Source: a bacterium
Lineage (GTDB): Bacteria; Vulcanimicrobiota; Vulcanimicrobiia; Vulcanimicrobiales; Vulcanimicrobiaceae
Direction: 5' to 3'
DNA: 64,000 nt
NCBI GenBank assembly: GCA_021794205.1
Contig: JAJYRH010000003.1
Coordinates: forward strand, 1-64,000
Both the position numbers and the translations under genes were made by a program. Below the pieces are notes generated by a model. That model was not told the origin of the DNA, searched no databases, and saw nothing but the letters and a program-made list of their open reading frames with translations. Shown one piece after another: positions 55,536 to 63,289 of this stretch; the stretch's first letter is position 1; each line of letters starts with the position of its first letter.

Positions 55536-57394
55536 CGCCGTCCCTTCGCTTTCTTCTCGGCGTTCTTCGGCGCGCTCTTGGGTGCGGGTCTCCGGTCTCC
55601 GTTCGCGCTGCCGTTACCGTGCGTTGCAGCCTTCGGCGTCGTCGCTGCTGCGGGTGCGGGCGCCGATTGCGCTTTGCGCGCCGGAAGATCGATCGGCTCC
55701 GCGACCTGGTTTTGCACGTAGGGGCCCGGGGCCGGTTCGCCGCTGGGAAGATCGTACGGGCGCACCATCTCGCCGCCGCGCGGTTCGATCCAACGCGCCC
55801 AATCCTCCCACCAGCTGCCTTCTTCTTTGGTGGTGGTTGCGAGCCAACCGTCGGCCGTCTCCGCGCTATCGACGTGCGCTTTCGTCCAGTGCCAGCTCTT
55901 CTTGCCGCCGGGCGGGTTGACGATGCCGGCGATATGTCCGGCGTTGGTCAGCGTATATTTTTTATCGGTGCTGCCGACGAGTGCGAGCGCTTTGAAACTC
56001 GAGCGCCACGGCGCGATGTGGTCGTTCTCCGCACCCAAGACGTAGAGCGGCGTGCGAATCGTGCCGAGATCGATCGGGGTGCCGAGAATCGTAAACGCTC
56101 CCGGTTGAACGATCGCGTTGCGAAGGTAGCACGAGCGGAGATACTGCGAATGCATCGCTGCGGGCATGCGCGTGCTGTCGCCGTTCCATGCAAGGATGTC
56201 GAACGCCGGCGGCTGTTTGCCCATGTACCAGTTGTTCACGACGTAGCTCCAAATGAGATCGTTCGCGCGCATCCAGTCGAAGGTGCCGGCCATCTCGGTC
56301 GACTCGAGATATCCGCGTTCGTTCATCTTTTTCTCGAGGCGCGAGATCGTCGCTTCGTCGGTGAAGACGCCGAGATCGCCCGGCTCGCTGAAATCGATGA
56401 GCGTGTTCGTCGTGCTCAAACTCTTCACGCGATCGGCCTGCCCGTGCGCGGCGAGATAGGCGAGGAGAATGTAGGAGAGCGTACCGCCCAAGCAGAGGGC
56501 CGCGATATTCGTCTGCTTCTCGCCGGTGATCGCTTCGATCGCATCGAGCGCGGCGAGCGGCCCGAGTTTGAGATAATCGTCCATCGTCACGTTGGCGAGG
56601 CTCTCGTCGGGATTGCGATAGGAGATCATGAAGGTCTGGTGGCCGTGGCGCACCGCCCATTCCACGAACGAACGCCCGGGCGCGAGATCCATGACGTAGT
56701 ATTTGTTAATCCACGGAGGGCTGCAGAGCAACGGCGTCTTGTGAACCTTCGCGCTCTGCGGTTCGTAGGCGATCAACTCCATGAGTTCGTTGCGATAGAC
56801 GATGCGGCCGGGGGTGGCGGCGAGGTTCACGCCGAGTTTGAATTTGCTGGTATCGACCTGGCGCGGCATGCCTTTGTTATTCTGCAGGTCGTCCATATAA
56901 TTGGCGAGGCCTTGCTGTAGCGATTGCCCGCCGGTCTCCATCGCCTCTTTGATGACGCTCGGGTTCATCCATGGCACGTTGCTCGGTGCGTACATGTCTA
57001 TCAACATCTGCATCGCAAAGCGGGCTTTGCGTTTGGTCATTTCGGGAAGCCGCGAACCTTCGACCAGCTGCATCGACGCGCGCGCTTGCGAGAGATACTC
57101 TTCGAGCGTTCCCGCGAGCATCGGGTTATCGCGCCATGCCGGATCGGAGAAGCGCTTGTCGCCGTCGTTCGGCGTGGCAACCGCATCGACGCTCTCGCCG
57201 CTCATGCGGCGCAACATGTTCATGCCGATGCTCTGCTGCGTGAGCGCCAGCGTCGTCATCCAGGTGGTCATGCGCATCGGGTCGCTCATCGCATCGGCGA
57301 TCACCGCGCGCAGCGCGTCGCCGAGCGAAGCGGGATCGAGCCCGCTCATGTCGAGCGCGTACTGAAACTCTTCAACCGGAATCGAGCCGATCAC
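55532..57394 (-). CDS. phaC: Poly(3-hydroxyalkanoate) synthase
   Basis: A 620-residue polymerase. The lipase-like box is AALCLGG with the catalytic Cys; the Asp is in LGAENDHIAPW and the His in TNAGHIAGIVNPPGG. Family block PPWINKYYVMDLAPGRSFVE is present. A long Ala/Pro/Lys-rich C-terminal tail (about 60 residues) is unusual and may bind granules. It makes PHA from 3-hydroxyacyl-CoA supplied by the reductase gene just upstream (ATGA overlap). Confidence 0.9.
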   Translation of the reverse strand: MIGSIPVEEFQYALDMSGLDPASLGDALRAVIADAMSDPMRMTTWMTTLALTQQSIGMNMLRRMSGESVDAVATPNDGDKRFSDPAWRDNPMLAGTLEEYLSQARASMQLVEGSRLPEMTKRKARFAMQMLIDMYAPSNVPWMNPSVIKEAMETGGQSLQQGLANYMDDLQNNKGMPRQVDTSKFKLGVNLAATPGRIVYRNELMELIAYEPQSAKVHKTPLLCSPPWINKYYVMDLAPGRSFVEWAVRHGHQTFMISYRNPDESLANVTMDDYLKLGPLAALDAIEAITGEKQTNIAALCLGGTLSYILLAYLAAHGQADRVKSLSTTNTLIDFSEPGDLGVFTDEATISRLEKKMNERGYLESTEMAGTFDWMRANDLIWSYVVNNWYMGKQPPAFDILAWNGDSTRMPAAMHSQYLRSCYLRNAIVQPGAFTILGTPIDLGTIRTPLYVLGAENDHIAPWRSSFKALALVGSTDKKYTLTNAGHIAGIVNPPGGKKSWHWTKAHVDSAETADGWLATTTKEEGSWWEDWARWIEPRGGEMVRPYDLPSGEPAPGPYVQNQVAEPIDLPARKAQSAPAPAAATTPKAATHGNGSANGDRRPAPKSAPKNAEKKAKGRR

Positions 57395-58182
57395 ATGAAC
57401 ATCCCCCCGTTGATATTGAAGGTTGCGCCGGTAATGAAGGCGCTCTTTTCATCGATGAGAAAACGGACCGTACGCGCGATCTCCGAAGGGTCGCCCATGC
57501 GGCCGATCGGCGTCTGCGCGGTTGCGGCGGCGATGGCCGCTTCGGGCATCGCCGCGACCATCTCGGTTTTGATAAAACCCGGCGCGATGGCGTTGCAGGT
57601 TATGCCGCGCCCGGCCATTTCCAGCGCGACGGTCTTGGTGAGGCCGAGCAAACCGGCCTTCGCCGACGCGTAATTCGCCTGCCCGATATTTCCGGTGAGT
57701 CCGATTACCGAACTAATGTTGACGATGCGGCCGTAGCCTTGCGCGATCATCTGTTCGATCACCGCCTTCGTCATGTAAAAAGGCCCCGAGAGATTGATCT
57801 GCAGGACCTTATGCCAATCCTCGATGCTGAGTTTTCGCAACGTCTTATCGGCGGTGATGCCGGCGTTGTTGATGAGGAAATCGATGCGCCCGTGTTTGGC
57901 GATGACGTCGTTGACCGCCGCGACGCAACGATCGTATTCGCCGACGTTGCTTTCGTAAAAGACGACGCGTTCCGCGCTGCCGTTGAGCGTGCCGCGCAAT
58001 TCTTGCGCGCGCGGCTCGTCGGCGGGGAGGCCGAGGATCGCCACGGTCGCTCCGTCGTCGGCGAGCAGCTTAGTCATCGCGGCGCCGAGGCCGCGTGCGC
58101 CCCCGGTGACGATGCCGACCCGGCCGACAAGTGAAGTGAGTGCCGCACTGGCGGCGGCAGCGGGGACCGTCGAATTGCTCAT
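57391..58182 (-). CDS. phaB: Acetoacetyl-CoA/3-oxoacyl reductase
   Basis: A 263-residue short-chain dehydrogenase. Cofactor loop VGIVTGGARGLGAAM, NNAGITADKTLRK, catalytic Ser and Tyr-Lys in ISSVIGLTGNIGQANYASAKAG, and the late NGGMFM. The N-terminal extension (AAAASAALTSLVG) is longer than usual. The substrate pattern NAGITADKT.RK is typical of PhaB. It overlaps phaC and should supply 3-hydroxybutyryl-CoA. A second reductase at 62402 is close in sequence. Confidence 0.88.
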   Translation of the reverse strand: MSNSTVPAAAASAALTSLVGRVGIVTGGARGLGAAMTKLLADDGATVAILGLPADEPRAQELRGTLNGSAERVVFYESNVGEYDRCVAAVNDVIAKHGRIDFLINNAGITADKTLRKLSIEDWHKVLQINLSGPFYMTKAVIEQMIAQGYGRIVNISSVIGLTGNIGQANYASAKAGLLGLTKTVALEMAGRGITCNAIAPGFIKTEMVAAMPEAAIAAATAQTPIGRMGDPSEIARTVRFLIDEKSAFITGATFNINGGMFM

Positions 58183-58233
58183 GCGCTAGGCTTACCTAGC
58201 GATGCAGTGGCCTCCTTTGCGCCAAACCCGAGC

Positions 58234-58262
58234 TTGACACGTTCGGCGCGCTTGCTTAGGAT
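58234..58262 (+). promoter_or_regulatory. Promoter of AbrB/PIN operon
   Basis: TTGACA (58234-58239), 17-nt spacer, TAGGAT (58257-58262). The start codon at 58272 lies about 4 nt after the expected transcription start, so the mRNA is almost leaderless. Confidence 0.65.
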
Positions 58263-58271
58263 GAAGTAAGG

Positions 58272-58532
58272 ATGAAAAGTAAGGGATTCAAAGCAAGGTT
58301 GACGAGTAAGAATCAAATGACGCTACCGAAGGGGGTTAGCGCTCTGCTCAATGTGGGGCCGGGCGATAGCATTCGCTTCGAACTGGGAGACGATGGCTCG
58401 ATCGTGCTGCTCCCGCCCTCGGTGAGAGAGCGCCTCGCGCCGCTCGTCGGGCGAAGCAGACGGGGGGGCGGAAAGTCGCCGGAAGCGGTCGACGCGGAAG
58501 TGCGCGAGATGCGCGGCGATATCGAGGAATGA
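58272..58532 (+). CDS. vapB: AbrB/SpoVT-like antitoxin
   Basis: An 86-residue protein. The N-terminal swapped-hairpin fold reads FKARLTSKNQMTLPKGVSALLNVGPGDSIRFEL. The tail is basic then acidic (VDAEVREMRGDIEE), as in toxin-binding ends. It overlaps the PIN gene (ATGA). Confidence 0.82.
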   Translation: MKSKGFKARLTSKNQMTLPKGVSALLNVGPGDSIRFELGDDGSIVLLPPSVRERLAPLVGRSRRGGGKSPEAVDAEVREMRGDIEE

Positions 58533-58975
58533 TCGCGCTCGATACCAACGTCATCATCGATATTGAGGAAGGGAGCCCGGATAGCGCGGAGCGCGCCATG
58601 CGCGCGATCGAACGTGCGGGCGAACGCGCTGGGATCGTGATTTGCGGCATCGTCTACGCCGAACTCCACGCGCGTCCGCAGCATGCTGCGAACGATCTCG
58701 ATGATGCCCTCCGTACGGCGCGCATCGCCGTGGATCTCCAGCTGACGGCCGAAATCTGGCGTGAGGCGGGGCATGCGTACGCGGCCTACGCTCGTCGCCG
58801 GCGCGCCGCAGGTGGCGACTCCCCGCGAAGGATTCTCGCGGACTTCGTCATCGGGGCGCACGCGCGCGCCGTCGGATCGCTCGTTACCCGGGACGCGGCG
58901 TTCTATCGTCGCGCCTTCCCCGAACTTCGGGTCATCGCGGTCGACGAGCTCGAGGAGGCTCCGGATCGCTCTTGA
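58529..58975 (+). CDS. vapC: PIN-domain ribonuclease toxin (VapC)
   Basis: A 148-residue PIN domain starting MIALDTNVIIDIEEG, with further acidic residues in CGIVYAELHAR, DSPRRILADFVIGAHA and TRDAAFYRRAFPEL. Metal-site residues are complete. The end overlaps the next operon's promoter: TTGACG begins inside the last codons. Confidence 0.85.
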   Translation: MIALDTNVIIDIEEGSPDSAERAMRAIERAGERAGIVICGIVYAELHARPQHAANDLDDALRTARIAVDLQLTAEIWREAGHAYAAYARRRRAAGGDSPRRILADFVIGAHARAVGSLVTRDAAFYRRAFPELRVIAVDELEEAPDRS

Positions 58976-59016
58976 CGCCCGGCCACCTTCGTGCTATTGT
59001 ACTAGTGAACTAGTAT
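58972..59016 (+). promoter_or_regulatory. Promoter and operator of GntR/ABC operon
   Basis: TTGACG (58972-58977), 17-nt spacer, TATTGT (58995-59000). Directly after it, GTACTAGT-GA-ACTAGTAT (58999-59016) is an inverted repeat with one mismatch covering the expected start site. YtrA-type GntR proteins bind such sites, so the operon is probably self-repressed. Confidence 0.7.
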
Positions 59017-59051
59017 AACAGCACGAGCGCTCAGGCGCTGGAAAGGACGCG

Positions 59052-59453
59052 ATGCCGGTCATTTTTACCGTCGATCCCCGTAGCGGCATCCCGATCTACC
59101 TGCAAATCATCGAGCAGGTCAAACGATCGGTGGCGCTCGGCCTCCTCGCGCCCGGCGAGCAACTGCCGACCGTTAAGCAACTCGCCCTCGATCTCACCGT
59201 CAACCCCAACACCGTGGCGCGCGCCTACCGCGATCTCGAACACGACGCCGTGATCGAGACCGCCTCGGGGCGCGGCTCCTTCGTGCGGGCGAACGGCAGC
59301 GCCGATTCGGCGAGCATCGCTGCCGGGCGCGATGTCGCTCGCAGCGAGATCGACGGCGCGGTGCGAGCGGCAAAATCGCTCGGGCTCGAGCGTACCGCCG
59401 TTACCGAACTCTTCGAAACTTCTCTCGATCGCTGGTTCCCGGAGGAATCATGA
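59052..59453 (+). CDS. GntR-family regulator, YtrA type
   Basis: A 133-residue protein. The winged helix covers residues 5-75 (SGIPIYLQIIEQVKRSVALG, LPTVKQLALDLTVNPNTVAR, AYRDLEHDAVIETASGRGSF). The short C-terminal helical part is typical of YtrA members, which control ABC exporter operons. The next gene, overlapping by four bases, is such an exporter. Confidence 0.88.
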   Translation: MPVIFTVDPRSGIPIYLQIIEQVKRSVALGLLAPGEQLPTVKQLALDLTVNPNTVARAYRDLEHDAVIETASGRGSFVRANGSADSASIAAGRDVARSEIDGAVRAAKSLGLERTAVTELFETSLDRWFPEES

Positions 59454-60358
59454 ACGCTCTTTCAATCGCCGGATTACGCAAGACGTACGGCAACGTCGCC
59501 GCGGTCGACGGCATCGACCTCGAGATCCCCAAAGGCTGCGTCTTCGGCTTGCTCGGGCCGAACGGCGCCGGGAAAAGCACGACGTTTAAGTGCGTGCTCG
59601 GCTTAATCCGTGCGAGTGCCGGCCGCGTGCTCTTCGCTGGTGCGCCGCTCGAACCGGGCGCCTTCGAACGGATCGCCTACGTTCCCGAACGGAGCGTGCT
59701 CTACGATTGGATGAGCGTGCACGAGCATATAGCGTACATGCAGAGCAATTTTGTCGGGTTCGATCCCGCTCGCGCGCGCGAATTGCTCGCCCAACTCGGC
59801 GTCGGCGACGAACGGAAGAAAGTGCGCGCGCTCTCGAAGGGCATGCGAACCGCGACCGCCGTCGCACTCGCGTTCGCGCGGCGTATCGATCTGCTGTTGC
59901 TCGACGAACCGACCAGCGGCCTCGACCCGGTCAACCAGCGCACCGTTCTCAATCTCATTATTAACAAAGCAGCCCAGGGGACGACCGTCGTTTTTTCGTC
60001 GCATCAAATCGGGCAGGTCGAGCGCGCCGCGGAACGGATCGCCGTGATGCAGCGTGGGCGCATCGTTCTCGAAGGGGTCGTCGACGATCTCAAGGCGGGG
60101 CGAAAAATCGTCGAGGGCATACTGCCGAGCGACGATTTCTCCGTCAACGGCCTCGAGAGCGACGCGCGCATCGCACGGCTCGAGCGCAACGGCCGCATCC
60201 TGCGTGCCTACGTGACCGAGCAGCCGGAGGGCGTCGCCGAACAAATGAGCGCGTTGGGAGCGCAAGGGTTACGCGTCGTCGATCTGAGCCTCGAGGATAT
60301 TTTCTTAGATGCCGTATCGCCAAAGACGGCGACTGCATCGATCGTGGAGGGAGTCTAA
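59450..60358 (+). CDS. ABC exporter ATP-binding protein
   Basis: A 302-residue ATPase. Walker A is GPNGAGKST, the signature is ALSKGMRT (LSKGM form, common in ABC-2 exporters) and Walker B LLLLDEPTSGLDP; the H-loop is FSSHQ. The C-terminal 90 residues are an export-type extension. It pairs with the permease that follows 2 nt later. Drug, peptide or envelope-stress export is typical with YtrA-type regulators. Confidence 0.88.
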   Translation: MNALSIAGLRKTYGNVAAVDGIDLEIPKGCVFGLLGPNGAGKSTTFKCVLGLIRASAGRVLFAGAPLEPGAFERIAYVPERSVLYDWMSVHEHIAYMQSNFVGFDPARARELLAQLGVGDERKKVRALSKGMRTATAVALAFARRIDLLLLDEPTSGLDPVNQRTVLNLIINKAAQGTTVVFSSHQIGQVERAAERIAVMQRGRIVLEGVVDDLKAGRKIVEGILPSDDFSVNGLESDARIARLERNGRILRAYVTEQPEGVAEQMSALGAQGLRVVDLSLEDIFLDAVSPKTATASIVEGV

Positions 60359-60360
60359 CC

Positions 60361-61389
60361 GTGGATTACGTTGCAGCGCTCCGTGGGCGCAAGGCGCTCT
60401 GGGCTACGAGCATCGCTTTGGGCGTTCTGCTCGCCATCAGCGCGATCGTGCGCCTCTCGTTGGGACCATCGATGGAGGTGGGTCCGTCTTTCACGGATCT
60501 CTCCCGATTGAAGGGATCGGTAACCACACACGCGGTGCTTCCCGACGGAGCGAAGGAAACGATCATCGAGAACAAGAGACTGCGGCAGCGCGCGGTGGTT
60601 ATCGACCGTGGATATTTTGGCACCATTCTTCGGCACACATATCCTGCGAAAGCGAAACAGCACGATACCGGGCTGAGCTCGGGGCCGTTTTTTTCGCACG
60701 CCCGTATGGTCAAGAATGGGTTTACTACGAGCACTCTTCGTGTCGACGCGCCTACCGACTTCGGATTTTTCTGGTACGTTTCGCTCGTCGTGGGCCTCGT
60801 CTTGGCCACGGTCCTTTCGGGTGCGTTCTCCTCTGAGAACGACGGCCATCTAGAGATGAGCTTCGTGCGGCCGCGACCACGAGAAAATCTAGCCCTACGC
60901 ATCATTGCAAGCGATATCGTCACGATCGTTATGGCCGAAATAATCACCGCGATATTCGCCGTCGCTGCGCTTGCCGTCTACCTCGACCCGCGCCTAACGT
61001 TCTCCGGCGACACATTCGCGCCGGTGCTTTACGCGCTCCTCGCTCCAATTGCGTGGTATGCGATGTTGCTTGCGGCAACGGCGAGTATTCGACGCGGGCG
61101 TGGCCTCGTGGTCGGCTGCGCGTGGCCCCTGGCCTTTATCCTTCCCGCTGCGTTCGCCGGTACGACCGGGACGTCGATCCCCTTAGTGGATGTCGTTCAC
61201 GCGATCCTCGTTCCGCTGGTCAGGCTCGATCCACTGTGGTTCATGCAACATTTTTCGATTACCTCAAAGACCATCGCATTCGGCGTAACTCTCGGAATTG
61301 CGGAGCAGCCGGCCATCATCGGTCTCTCGCTACTCGCATTCATGTACCTTGTGGTTGCGATATTGCAATGGCGCCGGGTGGAGGCATAG
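60361..61389 (+). CDS. ABC-2 type permease
   Basis: A 342-residue membrane protein with six main helices (VLLAISAIVRLSLG, YVSLVVGLVLATVLSGAF, IVMAEIITAIFAVAALAVY, WYAMLLAATASIRRGRG). A long outer loop between helices 1 and 2 is typical. GTG start. Partner of the preceding ATPase. Confidence 0.8.
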   Translation: MDYVAALRGRKALWATSIALGVLLAISAIVRLSLGPSMEVGPSFTDLSRLKGSVTTHAVLPDGAKETIIENKRLRQRAVVIDRGYFGTILRHTYPAKAKQHDTGLSSGPFFSHARMVKNGFTTSTLRVDAPTDFGFFWYVSLVVGLVLATVLSGAFSSENDGHLEMSFVRPRPRENLALRIIASDIVTIVMAEIITAIFAVAALAVYLDPRLTFSGDTFAPVLYALLAPIAWYAMLLAATASIRRGRGLVVGCAWPLAFILPAAFAGTTGTSIPLVDVVHAILVPLVRLDPLWFMQHFSITSKTIAFGVTLGIAEQPAIIGLSLLAFMYLVVAILQWRRVEA

Positions 61390-61391
61390 AC

Positions 61392-61508
61392 ATGCAGATC
61401 TTCGGTATCAATCTCAGCGTGCTCCTGGGCGGCCTACGGCTGCGCTTCGTCCTCGGCTTCGAGGAGATCGGCGACGACCGAGAAAACGTACCCCATTCAT
61501 CACTGTAA
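61392..61508 (+). CDS. 38-residue peptide in exporter operon
   Basis: ATG 61392 to TAA 61508 encodes an amphipathic N-terminus (MQIFGINLSVLLGGLRLRFV) and an acidic tail (FEEIGDDRENV). It starts 2 nt after the permease stop and is followed by the next secreted gene. It may be a small accessory membrane peptide or the remnant of a lost gene. Low confidence. Confidence 0.35.
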   Translation: MQIFGINLSVLLGGLRLRFVLGFEEIGDDRENVPHSSL

Positions 61509-61525
61509 CGAACAAGGACTTTATT

Positions 61526-62413
61526 ATGACAAGTTTCTATCGGATCATATCGGTGACGCTCTTCTCAATCGCAATTGCGACCGCGACCGCTCCGCTTGGG
61601 GCCGCAACGCTTCCATCGGGACAAGCGGTGTATTCGGAAGCATTGAACGCGATGCGCTCGCAAACGCTTCCGGCGAGGATCGACTACGAAGTCACCACCG
61701 TCGATCGCGGAATGCAGATTTACATTCAATGTGCTGCAAAGCCGCCATACACGTTTCAACTCAGTTCCGTTAGCATGAGTATGGGGAATGGAAAAGCGAT
61801 CGCGCATCCGCCGATGGTCGTTCGTTTCGAAAGCGCAACAGGGCTTGGACGGGCGACGCGCGACGGAAAACCCTTAATCAACTGTATGCCGTTTCCCATC
61901 GCTCCCGTGATGCATGCCTTCGTTCATTTGGAGGCGACCACTGCCCCTGCTTCCGCTCCCGCCAGTCCGAGCAGCCCCTTCGACATGATGAAAGCGATCG
62001 TAACGGTCCGTGCCTTTTACAGCCGCTCCTACCGCATTGCGAACGACGGTATCGTTTCCATCTCCGGGCACCCATCGTACCACCTGCAGTTTACTGCGCG
62101 CGACGGAAACGAAACGAAGCATCCGGTCACCGACATGTATGTCGATACGACGACGCACCTCGTCCGCGCGGTCGTTCTCGGTGGCGGCAAGCGCGGCTTC
62201 TTTATGGGCGGCGGTGGATTCGGGCGCTTCGCCTTCGGGCATGTTGGCCCGTATTGGCTCGTAAAAAGCATTCACGTCGAGGGTACCGGGCATTTTTTCT
62301 TCATGCACGGCGGCGGCGCGATCGATATGACGCTCCACCACTTCTCGTTTCCGAGTGCGGCTGCAGCTACCCCCGCACCGAGCCCGACGCCCGGTGCGGC
62401 TTCACATATCTAA
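61526..62413 (+). CDS. Hypothetical secreted protein
   Basis: A 295-residue protein from the ATG at 61526 with AAGGA 8 nt upstream. A signal peptide (ISVTLFSIAIATATAPLGAA) precedes a beta-rich mature part. YHLQFTARDGNETKHPVTDM and MYVDTTTHLVRAVVLGG recall outer-membrane lipoprotein carrier-like sheets. A Gly/Phe-rich stretch (GFFMGGGGFGRFAFG) and an Ala/Pro/Ser tail follow. Last gene of the exporter operon; perhaps a sensor or substrate of the exporter (inference). Confidence 0.6.
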   Translation: MTSFYRIISVTLFSIAIATATAPLGAATLPSGQAVYSEALNAMRSQTLPARIDYEVTTVDRGMQIYIQCAAKPPYTFQLSSVSMSMGNGKAIAHPPMVVRFESATGLGRATRDGKPLINCMPFPIAPVMHAFVHLEATTAPASAPASPSSPFDMMKAIVTVRAFYSRSYRIANDGIVSISGHPSYHLQFTARDGNETKHPVTDMYVDTTTHLVRAVVLGGGKRGFFMGGGGFGRFAFGHVGPYWLVKSIHVEGTGHFFFMHGGGAIDMTLHHFSFPSAAAATPAPSPTPGAASHI

Positions 62414-63142
62414 ACCGCCGTTGACGCTGTAGACCGCGCCGGTAATGTAGCTCGATTCGTCATCGAGGAGAAATTCGACGACGCGAGCGACTTCATCGGG
62501 TTGGCCGAGCCGGCGCTGCGGAATTTTTTCGATCACCTTTGCGAGCGCAGCTTCGGGAATCGCGGCGACCATCTCGGTCTCGATAAATCCCGGGGCGACG
62601 CAATTCACCGTGATGCCGCGCTGCGACATCTCGAGTGCGAGGCTCTTGCTGAAACCGAAGAGCCCGGCCTTCGATGCGGCATAGTTCGCTTGGCCGACGT
62701 TTCCGGTCTCCCCGATCACCGAACTGATATTCACGATGCGTCCGAAGCCGCGCTCGATCATATGTTCGAGCACGGCCTTCGTCATGCAGAACGCTCCGTA
62801 CAAATTGACGTTGAGAACGGCCTGCCAATCTTCGTGCGTCATCTTGCGCATCGTCTTATCGACGGTGATGCCCGCATTGTTGATGAGGTAGTCGACGTGG
62901 CCGTACTTCGCAAGCACTTCCTCGACGACGCGCGAGCAATCGGCGGGATCGTCGACGCGCCCTTGCACGACGATAACGCTCGCTCCATCCGATAGCAGTT
63001 CGCTTTGCAAGCGCTCGGCGGTTTCACGCCCTTTGCTAAACCCCGCAGCGACCGTAATGCCGTTGCGCGCCAATCTGCGGGTGATGGCGGCCCCGATGCC
63101 GCGCGCGCCACCCGTAACCAAAGCAACCCGTTGGTTTGACAC
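62402..63142 (-). CDS. Second PhaB/FabG-type reductase
   Basis: A 246-residue short-chain dehydrogenase. A GTG at 63142 is chosen since GGAGG lies 7 nt upstream. RVALVTGGARGIGAAITRRLA, NNAGITVDKTMRKMTHEDW, SSVIGETGNVGQANYAASKAG and NGGLDM closely follow the phaB gene 4.2 kb away. Thus two acetoacetyl-CoA reductase candidates flank the exporter and toxin genes. It ends 12 nt inside the convergent secreted gene. Confidence 0.87.
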   Translation of the reverse strand: MSNQRVALVTGGARGIGAAITRRLARNGITVAAGFSKGRETAERLQSELLSDGASVIVVQGRVDDPADCSRVVEEVLAKYGHVDYLINNAGITVDKTMRKMTHEDWQAVLNVNLYGAFCMTKAVLEHMIERGFGRIVNISSVIGETGNVGQANYAASKAGLFGFSKSLALEMSQRGITVNCVAPGFIETEMVAAIPEAALAKVIEKIPQRRLGQPDEVARVVEFLLDDESSYITGAVYSVNGGLDM

Positions 63143-63289
63143 CCATCTACCTCCGAGGCGACGAAGTACGTGCCTGCTGGTTAGGCGCTCCCGTCTTGAA
63201 TCATGCGCGGCAAACCAAGCGAGGCTTTGGGGTATGCTCTTCACAACTTCTTCTCATCGGTTGCATGAAACGGCAGTACCATCGATAGC

